Below, in pieces: positions 1 through 8,031 of a stretch of DNA of 64,000 bases; positions within the stretch are counted from its first letter, which is position 1, and each line of letters opens with the position of its first letter. Source of the DNA: Gordonia hongkongensis (lineage in GTDB: Bacteria; Actinomycetota; Actinomycetes; Mycobacteriales; Mycobacteriaceae). The translations under genes and the position numbers were made by a program. A model generated the notes under the pieces. The model was not told where the DNA came from and made no database searches. It worked only from the letters and a program-made list of their open reading frames with translations. The DNA is taken from the NCBI RefSeq assembly GCF_023078355.1, contig NZ_CP095552.1, forward strand, positions 5,208,001-5,272,000. Direction: 5' to 3'.

Positions 1-530
1 AGACCGTCGCCGGCGTCGCCGCGGACGACCAAGCGGCCCGCCTGAGCCATGAAAGCGCTGTTGTGCCCGACGTTTCCGCCGACGACGATGTCGACGCCCT
101 TCATCGAGATGCCGCAGCGTGCCGCGGCATCGCCCTCGACTACGAGGAGTCCACCGTGCGCGGTGGCGCCGGCCGACTGCGAGGCGTTGCCCTTCACGAT
201 CACACTGCCGCTCATCATGTTCTCGGCGACGCCGGTGCCGGCGTTGCCGTTGATCGTGACCTCGGCCTGCTGGTTCATGCCCGCGGCGTAGTAGCCGACG
301 TGGCCGTTGATCGTGATCTTCACCGGCAGGTTGACTCCCGCGGCGACGCTGTGGGCTCCGGCCGGGTTGTCGATGACGATCTCGCCGGAGATGTCCCCGT
401 GCAGCATCGAGTTGATCTCGCGCAACGGGGTTTCGGCGAGGTCGAAGGTGTGATTGGGGTTCATCGTCTCAGCTTTCGCCGTGTCGTTCGAGGCGGGAAC
501 GGTAGGGGTGGAGGGAAACTCGGCGGTCAT
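1..530 (-). CDS. glxC: GXGXG-domain protein, GlxC/MgsB-like (3' end off window)
   Basis: This is the beta-helical GXGXG domain found as the C-terminal part of glutamate synthase and as a separate subunit (GlxC, or MgsB of N-methylglutamate synthase). About 176 codons are visible and the C terminus lies off the left edge. Repeated glycine-asparagine turns such as NGHVGYYAAG, NGNAGTGVAEN and KGNASQSAG show the domain. The ATG overlaps the stop of the upstream amidotransferase gene (ATGA), so the two are translationally coupled. By analogy the complex moves the amide group of gamma-glutamylmethylamide or glutamine onto 2-oxoglutarate. The FMN/FeS subunit (GlxD/MgsC) is expected just beyond the edge but cannot be seen. 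Confidence 0.85.
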   Translation of the reverse strand, partial: MTAEFPSTPTVPASNDTAKAETMNPNHTFDLAETPLREINSMLHGDISGEIVIDNPAGAHSVAAGVNLPVKITINGHVGYYAAGMNQQAEVTINGNAGTGVAENMMSGSVIVKGNASQSAGATAHGGLLVVEGDAAARCGISMKGVDIVVGGNVGHNSAFMAQAGRLVVRGDAGDG

Positions 531-1423
531 CGAGTCCATGCGTAGACGACCTCCGGCTCGGGCTCCCAGATGCGGGCGTTCTCCACGCCGGGCAGTTTGG
601 CCAGTGCGCGGTACTCACTCGCCATGGCCACCCAGTCGTCGGTCTCGGCGATCACGGCCGGTTTGCATGCGATGGCGTCGCGCACCACCGCGAACGAATC
701 GCGATTCGACACCAGCAACGTGTAGAAACCGTCGAAGTTCGCGCAGACCTCTTTCAGTGCTGTTTCCACGTCCTTGCCCGCCGCAAGCTGGTGTGCGACG
801 AAGCGCGCCCCGACCTCCGTGTCGTTCTCACTGTCGAATTCCACTCCGGCAGCGCGCAGTTCACGCCGGATGGTCGCGTGATTCGCAAACGAACCGTTGT
901 GGACCAGGCACTGTTCGGGGCCGACCGCAAACGGATGTGCGCCCGAGGAGGTGACCGCCGATTCGGTCGCCATCCGGGTGTGCCCGACGCCCTGCCATCC
1001 CGACGCCGCGGCCAGGCCCCAGGATTCGGTCAGGTCACGGGGTGCGCCGACGCCCTTGAGGACGGTCAGGTCCGACCCGAAACCGGCCACCAGGGCCTGC
1101 GGGTATGCGGCCCGGGCGGCGGCCAGCAGCTCGTCGGCCGGCGCCGGGGCGGAGGCCACCAGCGTCACGTCGATCGTCTGTGCCGCGACCGGCACCCCGA
1201 GGGCCGCGCTCAGCGTCGTGGACACCTCGTCGGGAAGAACGTCGAGTTCGAGGAGGGAGATGCAGCCGTGTCCGGACGGTGCCCACGTGGGGTTGCCGTA
1301 GACGGCGATACCCGCCGAATCCGCGCCACGGTCTTGCATCTCGCCGAGCATCCCGGCGAGCATCTCGCCCAACCGGGGGTGAAGGTCAGGGTTGCGCAGG
1401 TGCAGCCCGACGATTCCGCACAT
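527..1423 (-). CDS. glxB: Class II glutamine amidotransferase, GlxB/MgsA-like
   Basis: A 298-residue class II (Ntn) glutamine amidotransferase. It starts MCGIVG, so the catalytic cysteine is residue 2 after Met removal. Further family motifs are QDRGADSAGIAVYG near residue 30 and HTRMATES and LVHNGSFAN in the middle. The gene lies between the glutamine-synthetase-like gene and the GXGXG-domain gene, the order known for glxB/mgsA. It should release the amino or methylamino group from a glutamine-type donor for the synthase complex. An AAGGA ribosome site sits 7 bases before the ATG. A 64-base gap separates it from the upstream synthetase, and it overlaps the downstream gene by 4 bases. Cytoplasmic. 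Confidence 0.88.
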   Translation of the reverse strand: MCGIVGLHLRNPDLHPRLGEMLAGMLGEMQDRGADSAGIAVYGNPTWAPSGHGCISLLELDVLPDEVSTTLSAALGVPVAAQTIDVTLVASAPAPADELLAAARAAYPQALVAGFGSDLTVLKGVGAPRDLTESWGLAAASGWQGVGHTRMATESAVTSSGAHPFAVGPEQCLVHNGSFANHATIRRELRAAGVEFDSENDTEVGARFVAHQLAAGKDVETALKEVCANFDGFYTLLVSNRDSFAVVRDAIACKPAVIAETDDWVAMASEYRALAKLPGVENARIWEPEPEVVYAWTR

Positions 1424-1487
1424 GATCAGTTCCTTACGTCGATCGATGAATCTCGTTGAGAGGTCTTGTGTTCTGGGGGAAGGACGG

Positions 1488-2846
1488 TCAGAACGCCGTC
1501 AGGTACTTGTCGACCTCCCACGGCGTGACCGCCGCGTGCCAGTCGAAGAACTCGTCGCGTTTGAGTCCGGCGAAGTATGCCGAGACCCGCTGCTCGTCCT
1601 CGGGCCAGTCCTCGGGAAGCGCGGCGTCGAGCGTGCCGGCGACGACCCCGTCGGCCTCCAGCGCCTCCACCGCGTGCAGGAGGGTGAGCGGGAGTTCGGC
1701 GATGTGGCCGGGGCAGTTGCCGACGGCGCCCGGGTCCAGACTCCGCTTGATGCCGTCGAGTCCCGCACCGAGCAGCGCGGCGACGGCCAGGTACGGATTC
1801 GCCGACCCGTCACCGCCACGGAGCTCCACGCGCTGCTCGTCGGGCACCCGGATGTAGTGGGTGCGGTCGTTGCCGCCATAGGTGGCCCGCCGCGGGGCCC
1901 AGGACGCACCCGAGCGCGTCGCCGTCGCACCGGTTCGCTTGTAGGAGTTGACCGTCGGTGCGATCACGGCTTGGAGCGCGGGTGCGTGTTCCAGAATCCC
2001 GCCGATGAACCCGTACGCCGTCTCCGACAACCCCAGTCCTCGCTCGTCGTCGGTGACCTGCGGGAACACCGGGTCGCCCGCCTGCGTGAGGGACAGGTGG
2101 AAGTGCAGACCCGACCCGGTGCGCTCTGCGAAGGGTTTCGGCATGAAGGTCGCGATCATGCCCTTCTCCGCAGCCAGGGCGGAGAGCAGGTACCGGAGCG
2201 TGACGACGCGGTCGGCGGTCGTGAGCGCGTCGGAGTAGGCGAAGTTCTGCTCGAACTGGCCGTTCCCGTCCTCGTGGTCGTTGGCGTAGTTGCTCCAGCC
2301 GAGTTGGTTCATCGCGGTGGACACGGTGGTGAGGTGGTCGTACATCCGGGTGAGACCGCGGACGTCGTAGCACGGCTGGTCGGAATCATCGGCGGCGTCG
2401 GCGGTCACCAGCGAGCCGTCGGCGGCCCGTTTCAGGAGGAAGTACTCGACCTCGGCCCCGACCCACGGCTCGAAACCCGCGTCCGCGGTCTGCGCGATGA
2501 GCGCCTTGAGGATGTTCCGGGGCGCGAACGGCCACGGCTTGCCCTCGACATGGGGATCGCACTGAACGACCGCGAGGCCCTCCTTGATGAACGGGATGGG
2601 CAGGAAGGACCGGACATCGGGGATCGCGATGAGATCGGGATCCTTCGGCTCCTGGCCGATCGCGCCGACCGCATATCCGGCGAAACCTACGCCCTCGGTG
2701 GCCAATTCGTCCACCGCTTCCACCGGCACCAGTTTGGCGCAGGGCTTGCCGCGGAGGTCGACGAACATCGCGAGGATGAACTTGGTGCCGTGCGTCGCGC
2801 AGAGATCGGCGAGTTCGCCGGTCGTTGTCTCGGTGGTTGTCATCAT
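1488..2846 (-). CDS. glnT: Type III glutamine synthetase family, probable gamma-glutamylmethylamide synthetase
   Basis: A 452-residue glutamine-synthetase fold protein of the GlnT/GmaS class. It carries GAEVEYFLL, the NDHEDGNGQFEQNF metal/ATP region, GSGLHFHLSL and NSYKRTGA. GlnT makes glutamine, while the close relative GmaS ligates methylamine to glutamate. The flanking demethylase, Amt and Glx/Mgs genes favour GmaS activity here, which is inference. Two adjacent ATGs fit a CGGAG ribosome site, and I chose the upstream one. A longer in-frame extension to 2903 runs into the palindromic operator and is unlikely. The gene heads the glnT-glxB-glxC unit, separated from amt by a terminator-like hairpin and an operator. 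Confidence 0.85.
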   Translation of the reverse strand: MMTTTETTTGELADLCATHGTKFILAMFVDLRGKPCAKLVPVEAVDELATEGVGFAGYAVGAIGQEPKDPDLIAIPDVRSFLPIPFIKEGLAVVQCDPHVEGKPWPFAPRNILKALIAQTADAGFEPWVGAEVEYFLLKRAADGSLVTADAADDSDQPCYDVRGLTRMYDHLTTVSTAMNQLGWSNYANDHEDGNGQFEQNFAYSDALTTADRVVTLRYLLSALAAEKGMIATFMPKPFAERTGSGLHFHLSLTQAGDPVFPQVTDDERGLGLSETAYGFIGGILEHAPALQAVIAPTVNSYKRTGATATRSGASWAPRRATYGGNDRTHYIRVPDEQRVELRGGDGSANPYLAVAALLGAGLDGIKRSLDPGAVGNCPGHIAELPLTLLHAVEALEADGVVAGTLDAALPEDWPEDEQRVSAYFAGLKRDEFFDWHAAVTPWEVDKYLTAF

Positions 2847-2884
2847 GTGCTCCGGGGTCGACTCTATGGGCTTTCGTTCCGCAT

Positions 2885-2921
2885 GTCTACTAGCGTGAAC
2901 CATTGTCTACTATTAGTAGAC
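2885..2921 (-). promoter_or_regulatory. Palindromic operator upstream of glnT
   Basis: A perfect 17-bp palindrome GTCTACTATTAGTAGAC occupies 2905-2921. A third GTCTACT half-site lies at 2885-2891, 20 bases away. The sites lie 40-75 bases before the glnT ATG, where a repressor or activator would act. The binding protein is not identifiable from this window. Confidence 0.5.
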
Positions 2922-3009
2922 CCGGTGGATGTTTCGTCCCTGTTTCGACTCCGTGAGCGGTGGGTGTCAATCTGTCCGGCAACGTTTTCCACGTCCTCGG
3001 ACGCACAGC

Positions 3010-3046
3010 GCTCGGGGGCCCACCGTCGAACGGTGAACCCCCGAGC
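3010..3046 (-). terminator. Stem-loop between amt and glnT
   Basis: GCTCGGGGG pairs with CCCCCGAGC, and the interior CACCGT-cga-ACGGTG pairs again. Together they give a strong two-part hairpin 27 bases after the amt stop. There is no long T-run, as is common in high-GC actinobacteria. It likely ends or attenuates read-through from the demethylase/amt unit. Confidence 0.6.
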
Positions 3047-3072
3047 AGTTGCCAACCGATGACCGGTATGGA

Positions 3073-4440
3073 TCAGACCCCGGCCGGTGGCGCCGAGGCC
3101 GGAGTCGACGGCGGCATCGCCTCCTCCACCTTGTCCGCGGCACGGGCCGGCGACATGGTCGCGAGTCCGCCGGCGTGACCGACCGAGGCGGCGGGGATCT
3201 CGTACGCCGTCTCCGCGTGGACCGCGGTGTCGAGGCCGACCATCTCGGTCTCCTCGTCGACGCGCATGCCGATGAGCTTGTCGAGTCCCTTGGCGATCAG
3301 CCAGGTCATCACGAACGAGTACGTGCAGGTGATGACGATGCCGGCGAGCTCACGCCAGACGATGTCCACCGGACCGCCGAACAAGATCCCCTGGACACCG
3401 GCCGGCGCGGCCTCGGTGGCGAAGAGCACGATGCAGATGGTTCCGACGATCCCGCCGATGCCGTGCACGGCGAAGGCATCCAGCGTCTCGTCGATCTTGA
3501 GCTTGCTCTTGAAGCTCAGCAGGAACGCCACGACCGCCGCGGCGAAGATGCCCACGAGCAGCGCACCGAGCGGTGCCATGCTGCTGGCCGCCGGGGTGAT
3601 CCCGACGAGGCCCGCGACGGTGCCGGTGATCATGCCGAGCGAGGTGACGTGCCCCTCGCGCCACTTCTCGATGATCGCGAACCCGATCATGCCCGCCGAA
3701 CCGGCCAGCAGGGTGTTCAGGATGACGTGCGCGAGGAAGTTGGCGCCGAGCGCGCAACTGCCGTTGAACCCGAACCAGCCGAAGAACAGGATGCCGCCGC
3801 CCATGATCGTCATCGGCACGTTGTGCGGGCGCTCCATCCGCCGCTTGCGCGCACCGAGCACCACCGCGAGGGCAAGGGCCGCGACACCGGCATTCATGTG
3901 GACGGCGGTGCCGCCTGCGTAGTCGACGATCTCGAGGTCGTTCAGCAGGAACCCGCCGCTGTAGTTGTCGTCGACGTCGGCCGCGAAGACCCAGTGGGCG
4001 ACCGGGAAGTACACCACGATGAGCCAGATCGGCGCGAAGACCAGCCACGCCGAGAACTTCATCCGGCCCGCCGCGCCGCTGGCGACGATCGCGATCGTGA
4101 TGGCCGCGAACAGGATGAACCAGGCTGCGAAGTAGAGCGTCTGGGTGGCGCCGGAAGCGTCGTCGGTGAGCCAGTTGGTCAGGCCGATGTAGTCGGTCGG
4201 GTTGCCGATGAGGCCCCACCCGCCCACCGACGGACCGGACACCAGGCCGTGCCCGATCACGACGTACAGGACCGCCGTGATCGCCAGGGTGGACATGACC
4301 ATCGTCATGATGTTGAGGACGTTCTTCGATCCGACCATGCCTCCGTAGAAGAAGGCCAGGCCCGGGAACATCAGCAGGACGAAGACGAAGGCCGCCAGCA
4401 TCCATGCCAGGTCGGCATTGGCGGCGAGTATGGGTTCCAT
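3073..4440 (-). CDS. amt: Ammonium/methylammonium transporter Amt
   Basis: A 455-residue Amt/MEP/Rh family channel with about eleven hydrophobic segments. Family signatures include MLAAFVFVLLMFPGLAFFYG in helix 1, FNGSCALGANFLAH, HMNAGVAALALAV and AVHGIGGIVGT. It sits in the inner membrane and takes up NH4+ and, in this family, methylammonium. It lies directly after two demethylases and before a GmaS-like gene, so uptake or recapture of methylammonium is the likely job. The last ~45 residues form a cytosolic, Ala/Pro-rich tail. The gene follows the second demethylase on the same strand, 56 bases away, and a hairpin lies beyond its stop. Confidence 0.93.
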   Translation of the reverse strand: MEPILAANADLAWMLAAFVFVLLMFPGLAFFYGGMVGSKNVLNIMTMVMSTLAITAVLYVVIGHGLVSGPSVGGWGLIGNPTDYIGLTNWLTDDASGATQTLYFAAWFILFAAITIAIVASGAAGRMKFSAWLVFAPIWLIVVYFPVAHWVFAADVDDNYSGGFLLNDLEIVDYAGGTAVHMNAGVAALALAVVLGARKRRMERPHNVPMTIMGGGILFFGWFGFNGSCALGANFLAHVILNTLLAGSAGMIGFAIIEKWREGHVTSLGMITGTVAGLVGITPAASSMAPLGALLVGIFAAAVVAFLLSFKSKLKIDETLDAFAVHGIGGIVGTICIVLFATEAAPAGVQGILFGGPVDIVWRELAGIVITCTYSFVMTWLIAKGLDKLIGMRVDEETEMVGLDTAVHAETAYEIPAASVGHAGGLATMSPARAADKVEEAMPPSTPASAPPAGV

Positions 4441-4496
4441 GAGCGATCTTTCGGTTCTGGGACTCTACGAGAAGTCGGGTGTTACGGGACCAGGGC

Positions 4497-5507
4497 TCAC
4501 GGGCGACTTTGACCGCGGAGGTATGCGACGACGTTGTCGCGATAGTCGAGAAAACCCTTGTAGGCGGCGATGTCCTCGCCGAGCGTCTCGATGACGGTCG
4601 CCAATTGACCGGCCCACTCGGGTATGCGCTTCACGTCCTCGAGCGAGGCCATGAATGTCCGGATATTGAACGTCACCGCACCCGACATCGGCAACCGGAC
4701 GAAGTGTTCCAGCTCGATGCGCAGTCGCGCGCGACCGAAATCGCCGTCGGCGATCATGCCCGCGACGTCGGCCGCCCACTCCGGCAGCTCCTCGAGGCTG
4801 ACGTCGAGTTTGTGGGAGTCCGACGCCGACAGCGTCCAGTTCACCCTGCGGTACACCTGGTCTGCGGGTAGCCTCCGCAGGAACTGTTCGGCGCGGGCGA
4901 CGATGCCTTCGCGGAGCATGCGGGGAACGGGCGCGTGGATCTCGTACATGTCCATCCCGACGTCGAAGGACACCGACCACGCGGCGGCGAAGGTGACCAC
5001 GCCGGCGTCGAAGTACAGGTGCCCGTCGCGTTCGGTGACGAGCAGCAGGTCGTCGGGTACCTCACGCGCCAGGAATTCCATGGGGCCGTAGGGAAGGGTG
5101 GCCGGATCACCCAGGACGAACTCCTGATCCGTACCCAGAAGCCGGTTGCACCAACGGAATCGACCGTCACCGTGTTCGGTGAGCTCCATCGCCGCGGGGT
5201 AGGCGTGACCGAGATCGCGCAGGTAGTACAACAGCAGATCCCAGGAGGCCAGTTCCATCCCCGGGCGCACACGGACGCGTGTCGGATCGGCGTCGAGGAT
5301 CCGCCGTCGCTCGGCCATGATCTCCGGATACTCGGCGCCGCCGAGATCGACGAGGTGCCTGCCCCATTCGCCGGCCCGGGTCGGACGCGGGATGCGTGCC
5401 GGTTCGACGTTCACGCTGTAGGAGAACTCCTCCATTTCGTCCGGAAACGGCCACGGCAGGTTCGTCAGGTGGTCGACCCGACGGGTCGGGAACGATTCGA
5501 TGCTCAC
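4497..5507 (-). CDS. Heme-dependent oxidative N-demethylase family (DUF3445), second copy
   Basis: A 336-residue DUF3445 protein, the heme-binding catalytic subunit family of oxidative N-demethylases and dimethylamine monooxygenase. Visible family landmarks are YSVNVEPARIPRPTRAGEWG near the N terminus, HAPVPRM, YRRVNWTL and VTFNIRTFMASLEDV. It starts at a GTG overlapping the stop of the upstream reductase gene (GTGA), so it is the last step of the coupled chain. The predicted reaction is O2-dependent removal of a methyl group from a secondary or tertiary amine, with electrons from the adjacent flavin/2Fe-2S protein. It differs from the other copy in having no DmmA-like tail. Which substrate each copy takes is not visible. 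Confidence 0.85.
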   Translation of the reverse strand: MSIESFPTRRVDHLTNLPWPFPDEMEEFSYSVNVEPARIPRPTRAGEWGRHLVDLGGAEYPEIMAERRRILDADPTRVRVRPGMELASWDLLLYYLRDLGHAYPAAMELTEHGDGRFRWCNRLLGTDQEFVLGDPATLPYGPMEFLAREVPDDLLLVTERDGHLYFDAGVVTFAAAWSVSFDVGMDMYEIHAPVPRMLREGIVARAEQFLRRLPADQVYRRVNWTLSASDSHKLDVSLEELPEWAADVAGMIADGDFGRARLRIELEHFVRLPMSGAVTFNIRTFMASLEDVKRIPEWAGQLATVIETLGEDIAAYKGFLDYRDNVVAYLRGQSRP

Positions 5508-6502
5508 AGGTCCACCTCGATGTCCTGACCGCGCGAGACACAACACAGCATGGCGTCGCCCACGGTCTTCTCGTCGTCGGTCAGTACGAAGTCGCGGTGC
5601 TCGATTCGGCCGCTTCGCACCGGGATTCGGCATTCGCCGCACACGCCTTGGCGGCACAGACTCGGCACCGGGACGCCGTTGTCGAGCAACCGCTGCAGCA
5701 GCGACACACCCGGTGGCACGTCGATGCGGAGGCCCGAAGACGCCACCGTCACGGTGAAGGGATCGCCGGGATCCTGTTCGGGGGCGGTGAAACGTTCGAG
5801 ATGTACTCGCGCGCTGGGCCATCCGGCGTCCTCCGCGAGCCGCGTGTACGCCTCCAGGAGTGACGTGGGACCACAGGCATAGGCGTGCGTTCCGAGCGGC
5901 TGCGCCCGCAATCGCTCAGCGATCACCCGCATGGTGGCCGCGGCCCCGGACACCTCGTGCAGCGTCACGGAGGGTTGCATGGCGAGCGCCCGCAGGTCCT
6001 CGGTGTGCGCACCGCATCCACGCCGATAGGAGTAGACGATGTCGGCCCGACGCCCGTCCCGAGCGAGGGCACGGGCGTGCGACAGCACCGGCGTGACCCC
6101 GATTCCGCCCGCGATCAGCAATGCGCCGCGCTGATCGAGCACCGGCGGGAACATCGAACGCGGACCCTCGATCTCGATGACGGCATCGACGACGAGGTTG
6201 TCGTGCAACCAATCCGAACCACCGCCCGCACCACGTCGCAACACCGAGATGCCGTAGCTGGTCGGGTACATCCCGTCGTCGACGAGCGAGTAGGCATTCC
6301 GCTGTCCGCCGGCCGAGATGATGAGATGGCTGCCCGGCTGGTACGCGGTCAGGACCGCGTGGGCGTCGTCGACGGGGCCGAACCGGAAATGCGTGACCTC
6401 GTCGGTGAGTTGTCGCACGGACATGACACGCATCGGTCGCGGACCGGTGGCATAGGCCGGATGAAGGTGGGCCGGGTACTGCCCTACGGCGACCGCGGTC
6501 AT
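5504..6502 (-). CDS. PDR/VanB-type reductase (flavin and 2Fe-2S), second copy
   Basis: A 332-residue phthalate-dioxygenase-reductase-like electron carrier. It has an N-terminal flavin domain (GSHLIISAGGQRNAYSLVDD), a nicotinamide domain (LLIAGGIGVTPVLSHA, YACGPTSLL) and a C-terminal plant-type ferredoxin domain with CRQGVCGEC plus a later cysteine. It should pass electrons from NAD(P)H to the DUF3445 heme protein encoded next. The ATG overlaps the stop of the fused demethylase gene by ATGA, and its own stop overlaps the next start by GTGA. It is a paralogue of the reductase at 8028-9029, with the same domain order. Confidence 0.88.
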   Translation of the reverse strand: MTAVAVGQYPAHLHPAYATGPRPMRVMSVRQLTDEVTHFRFGPVDDAHAVLTAYQPGSHLIISAGGQRNAYSLVDDGMYPTSYGISVLRRGAGGGSDWLHDNLVVDAVIEIEGPRSMFPPVLDQRGALLIAGGIGVTPVLSHARALARDGRRADIVYSYRRGCGAHTEDLRALAMQPSVTLHEVSGAAATMRVIAERLRAQPLGTHAYACGPTSLLEAYTRLAEDAGWPSARVHLERFTAPEQDPGDPFTVTVASSGLRIDVPPGVSLLQRLLDNGVPVPSLCRQGVCGECRIPVRSGRIEHRDFVLTDDEKTVGDAMLCCVSRGQDIEVDL

Positions 6503-8031
6503 TCGTCGCCGCCGACCGCAGAGGCCAGGAAGCTGCCCATCACCGGTGAATGGTGTTCGTGCACCTCGAGATCCCGAGCGCAACCGGGGCACGCGACGAC
6601 GCCGCCGACAACGGCCTCGGCGCGAAAGGTCTCGCGGCAATGCGCGCAGTAGAGCGGTAGGTCGCGGGTGTGCGTGACATAGCACGACAGTTCGGCCGCC
6701 ACCGCCCCCGCGTTACGCGCCATGGCGAGTGCCGTCATGACGTCGTACTGCCCGCCGGTGACCAGGACTCGGGTACCGGTGCGGCACTCGTCCAGAGCAG
6801 ACTGCAACGCCGATCTGTCGACCGCGTCGCCCAGTGAGTCCAGGACCACCAACCGCGTCCCTCCGGCTGCCTCGGCGGCCGCCACCCAGTTCCGTGACAC
6901 GTGCGCGGCTGCCGGATCGTCGCCGATCGCCACCACGAGGAACGCCGCCCCGGTGGTGTCGACGGCCGGGGGCGAGGCGGGCCACCGCGGCATGCCGGCC
7001 CCGGTGGTCTCCGGCGTCGCCGGTGCGGCCGCGCGCAGCCACTGCGCCGCACGATCCCGGAACTTGATGATGCCCTTGTAATCGGCCATGTCACCGGGCA
7101 ATTCGGCCAACACCTCCGCGGTGCGTCGGCGCCAGACCTCGACGGTGGCGAGTTGCTCGAGCGGAAGCATGTACGTCCGGATGAGGAACATGACCGCACC
7201 CGAATCCGGCAGCCGGATGAGGTGTTGCACTTCGACGCGGAGGTGTACCCGCCTGCCGAACTCGTCGTCGGGGACCTGTTGGATGACCTCCCGGTCCGGT
7301 CCCCACTTGTGATAGATCTCGGTCGAGACGTCGAGCCTGCGGTCGATCGTCAACGTCCAGTTGGTTCGTCGATACGGCTGATGAGGTTGGAGGCGCTTGA
7401 GGAACTCGTGCGCACGGGTGATGACGCCTTCGGGGTGGATGCGCGGCACCGGTCCGTGGATCTCGAGGAAGCTCATCCCGACGTCGAACCCGAAACTCCA
7501 ATCGGCGGCGAAGGTGACGACCCCGGCATCGACGTGGAGTTGCCCATTGCGCTGATCCAGAAGGGCGATGTCCTCCTGGACCTGAGAGCTGATGTAGCGC
7601 AACGGTTCCTCGGGAAGTGACGCCGGGTCACCGTATCGGAAGTGTTGCTCGATCCCGAGGATTTCGTTGTGCCACAACCAGGTGTCGGGTCCGGTCGACG
7701 CGAGCCGGAACTCGGGACAGGTCGCGGCGAGCTCACCCATGACGGTCAACATCGCGTCCCACGCGGCCGGGACCATGTGCGGCAACACAGCATGGCGGGT
7801 GGGATCGGCGGCCAGGATCACCGCGCGCTGATCGATCTCGGTGCGGTACTCCGAATCGATGTCGACAACCGACGTCCCCCACTCGCCCGCCGCCGTGGTC
7901 ACCGGGGTCCGGGCCGGCTCGACATTCGTGCTGTAACGATAGCGGTCCTCGGGGAACGGGAACGGGAAGCCCGCGAGGAGATCTGGCGCGACCGTCGTCG
8001 TCGCTCCGCCCGGGCCGAGAGTGTCTGTCAC
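6499..8031 (-). CDS. Fused DUF3445 heme N-demethylase and DmmA-like zinc-ribbon protein
   Basis: A 510-residue two-part protein. Residues 1 to about 345 are a DUF3445 heme-demethylase domain (YSTNVEPARTPVTTAAGEWG, HGPVPRIHPEGV, YRRTNWTL, MFLIRTYMLPLEQL). A Pro/Ala linker at about 346-361 joins it to a DmmA-like domain (362-510). That domain contains a nucleotide-fold-like stretch and a zinc ribbon CAHC (462-465) ... CPGC (481-484). A separate DmmA-like gene with the same ribbon also exists upstream, so this domain occurs twice in the operon. The GTG start overlaps the upstream stop and the stop overlaps the next start. No gap, stop or composition change marks the junction, so the fusion looks genuine. 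Confidence 0.85.
   Translation of the reverse strand: MTDTLGPGGATTTVAPDLLAGFPFPFPEDRYRYSTNVEPARTPVTTAAGEWGTSVVDIDSEYRTEIDQRAVILAADPTRHAVLPHMVPAAWDAMLTVMGELAATCPEFRLASTGPDTWLWHNEILGIEQHFRYGDPASLPEEPLRYISSQVQEDIALLDQRNGQLHVDAGVVTFAADWSFGFDVGMSFLEIHGPVPRIHPEGVITRAHEFLKRLQPHQPYRRTNWTLTIDRRLDVSTEIYHKWGPDREVIQQVPDDEFGRRVHLRVEVQHLIRLPDSGAVMFLIRTYMLPLEQLATVEVWRRRTAEVLAELPGDMADYKGIIKFRDRAAQWLRAAAPATPETTGAGMPRWPASPPAVDTTGAAFLVVAIGDDPAAAHVSRNWVAAAEAAGGTRLVVLDSLGDAVDRSALQSALDECRTGTRVLVTGGQYDVMTALAMARNAGAVAAELSCYVTHTRDLPLYCAHCRETFRAEAVVGGVVACPGCARDLEVHEHHSPVMGSFLASAVGGDE

Noticed and set aside
1392..3062. Long plus-strand frame opposite glnT
   Set aside because: It is the antisense shadow of the synthetase gene, rich in Arg/Gly/Val, with no start signal and no domain.
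3049..4512. 487-codon plus-strand frame opposite amt
   Set aside because: Antisense to a well-supported Amt gene; its Asp/His/Arg-rich sequence is typical of a high-GC shadow frame.
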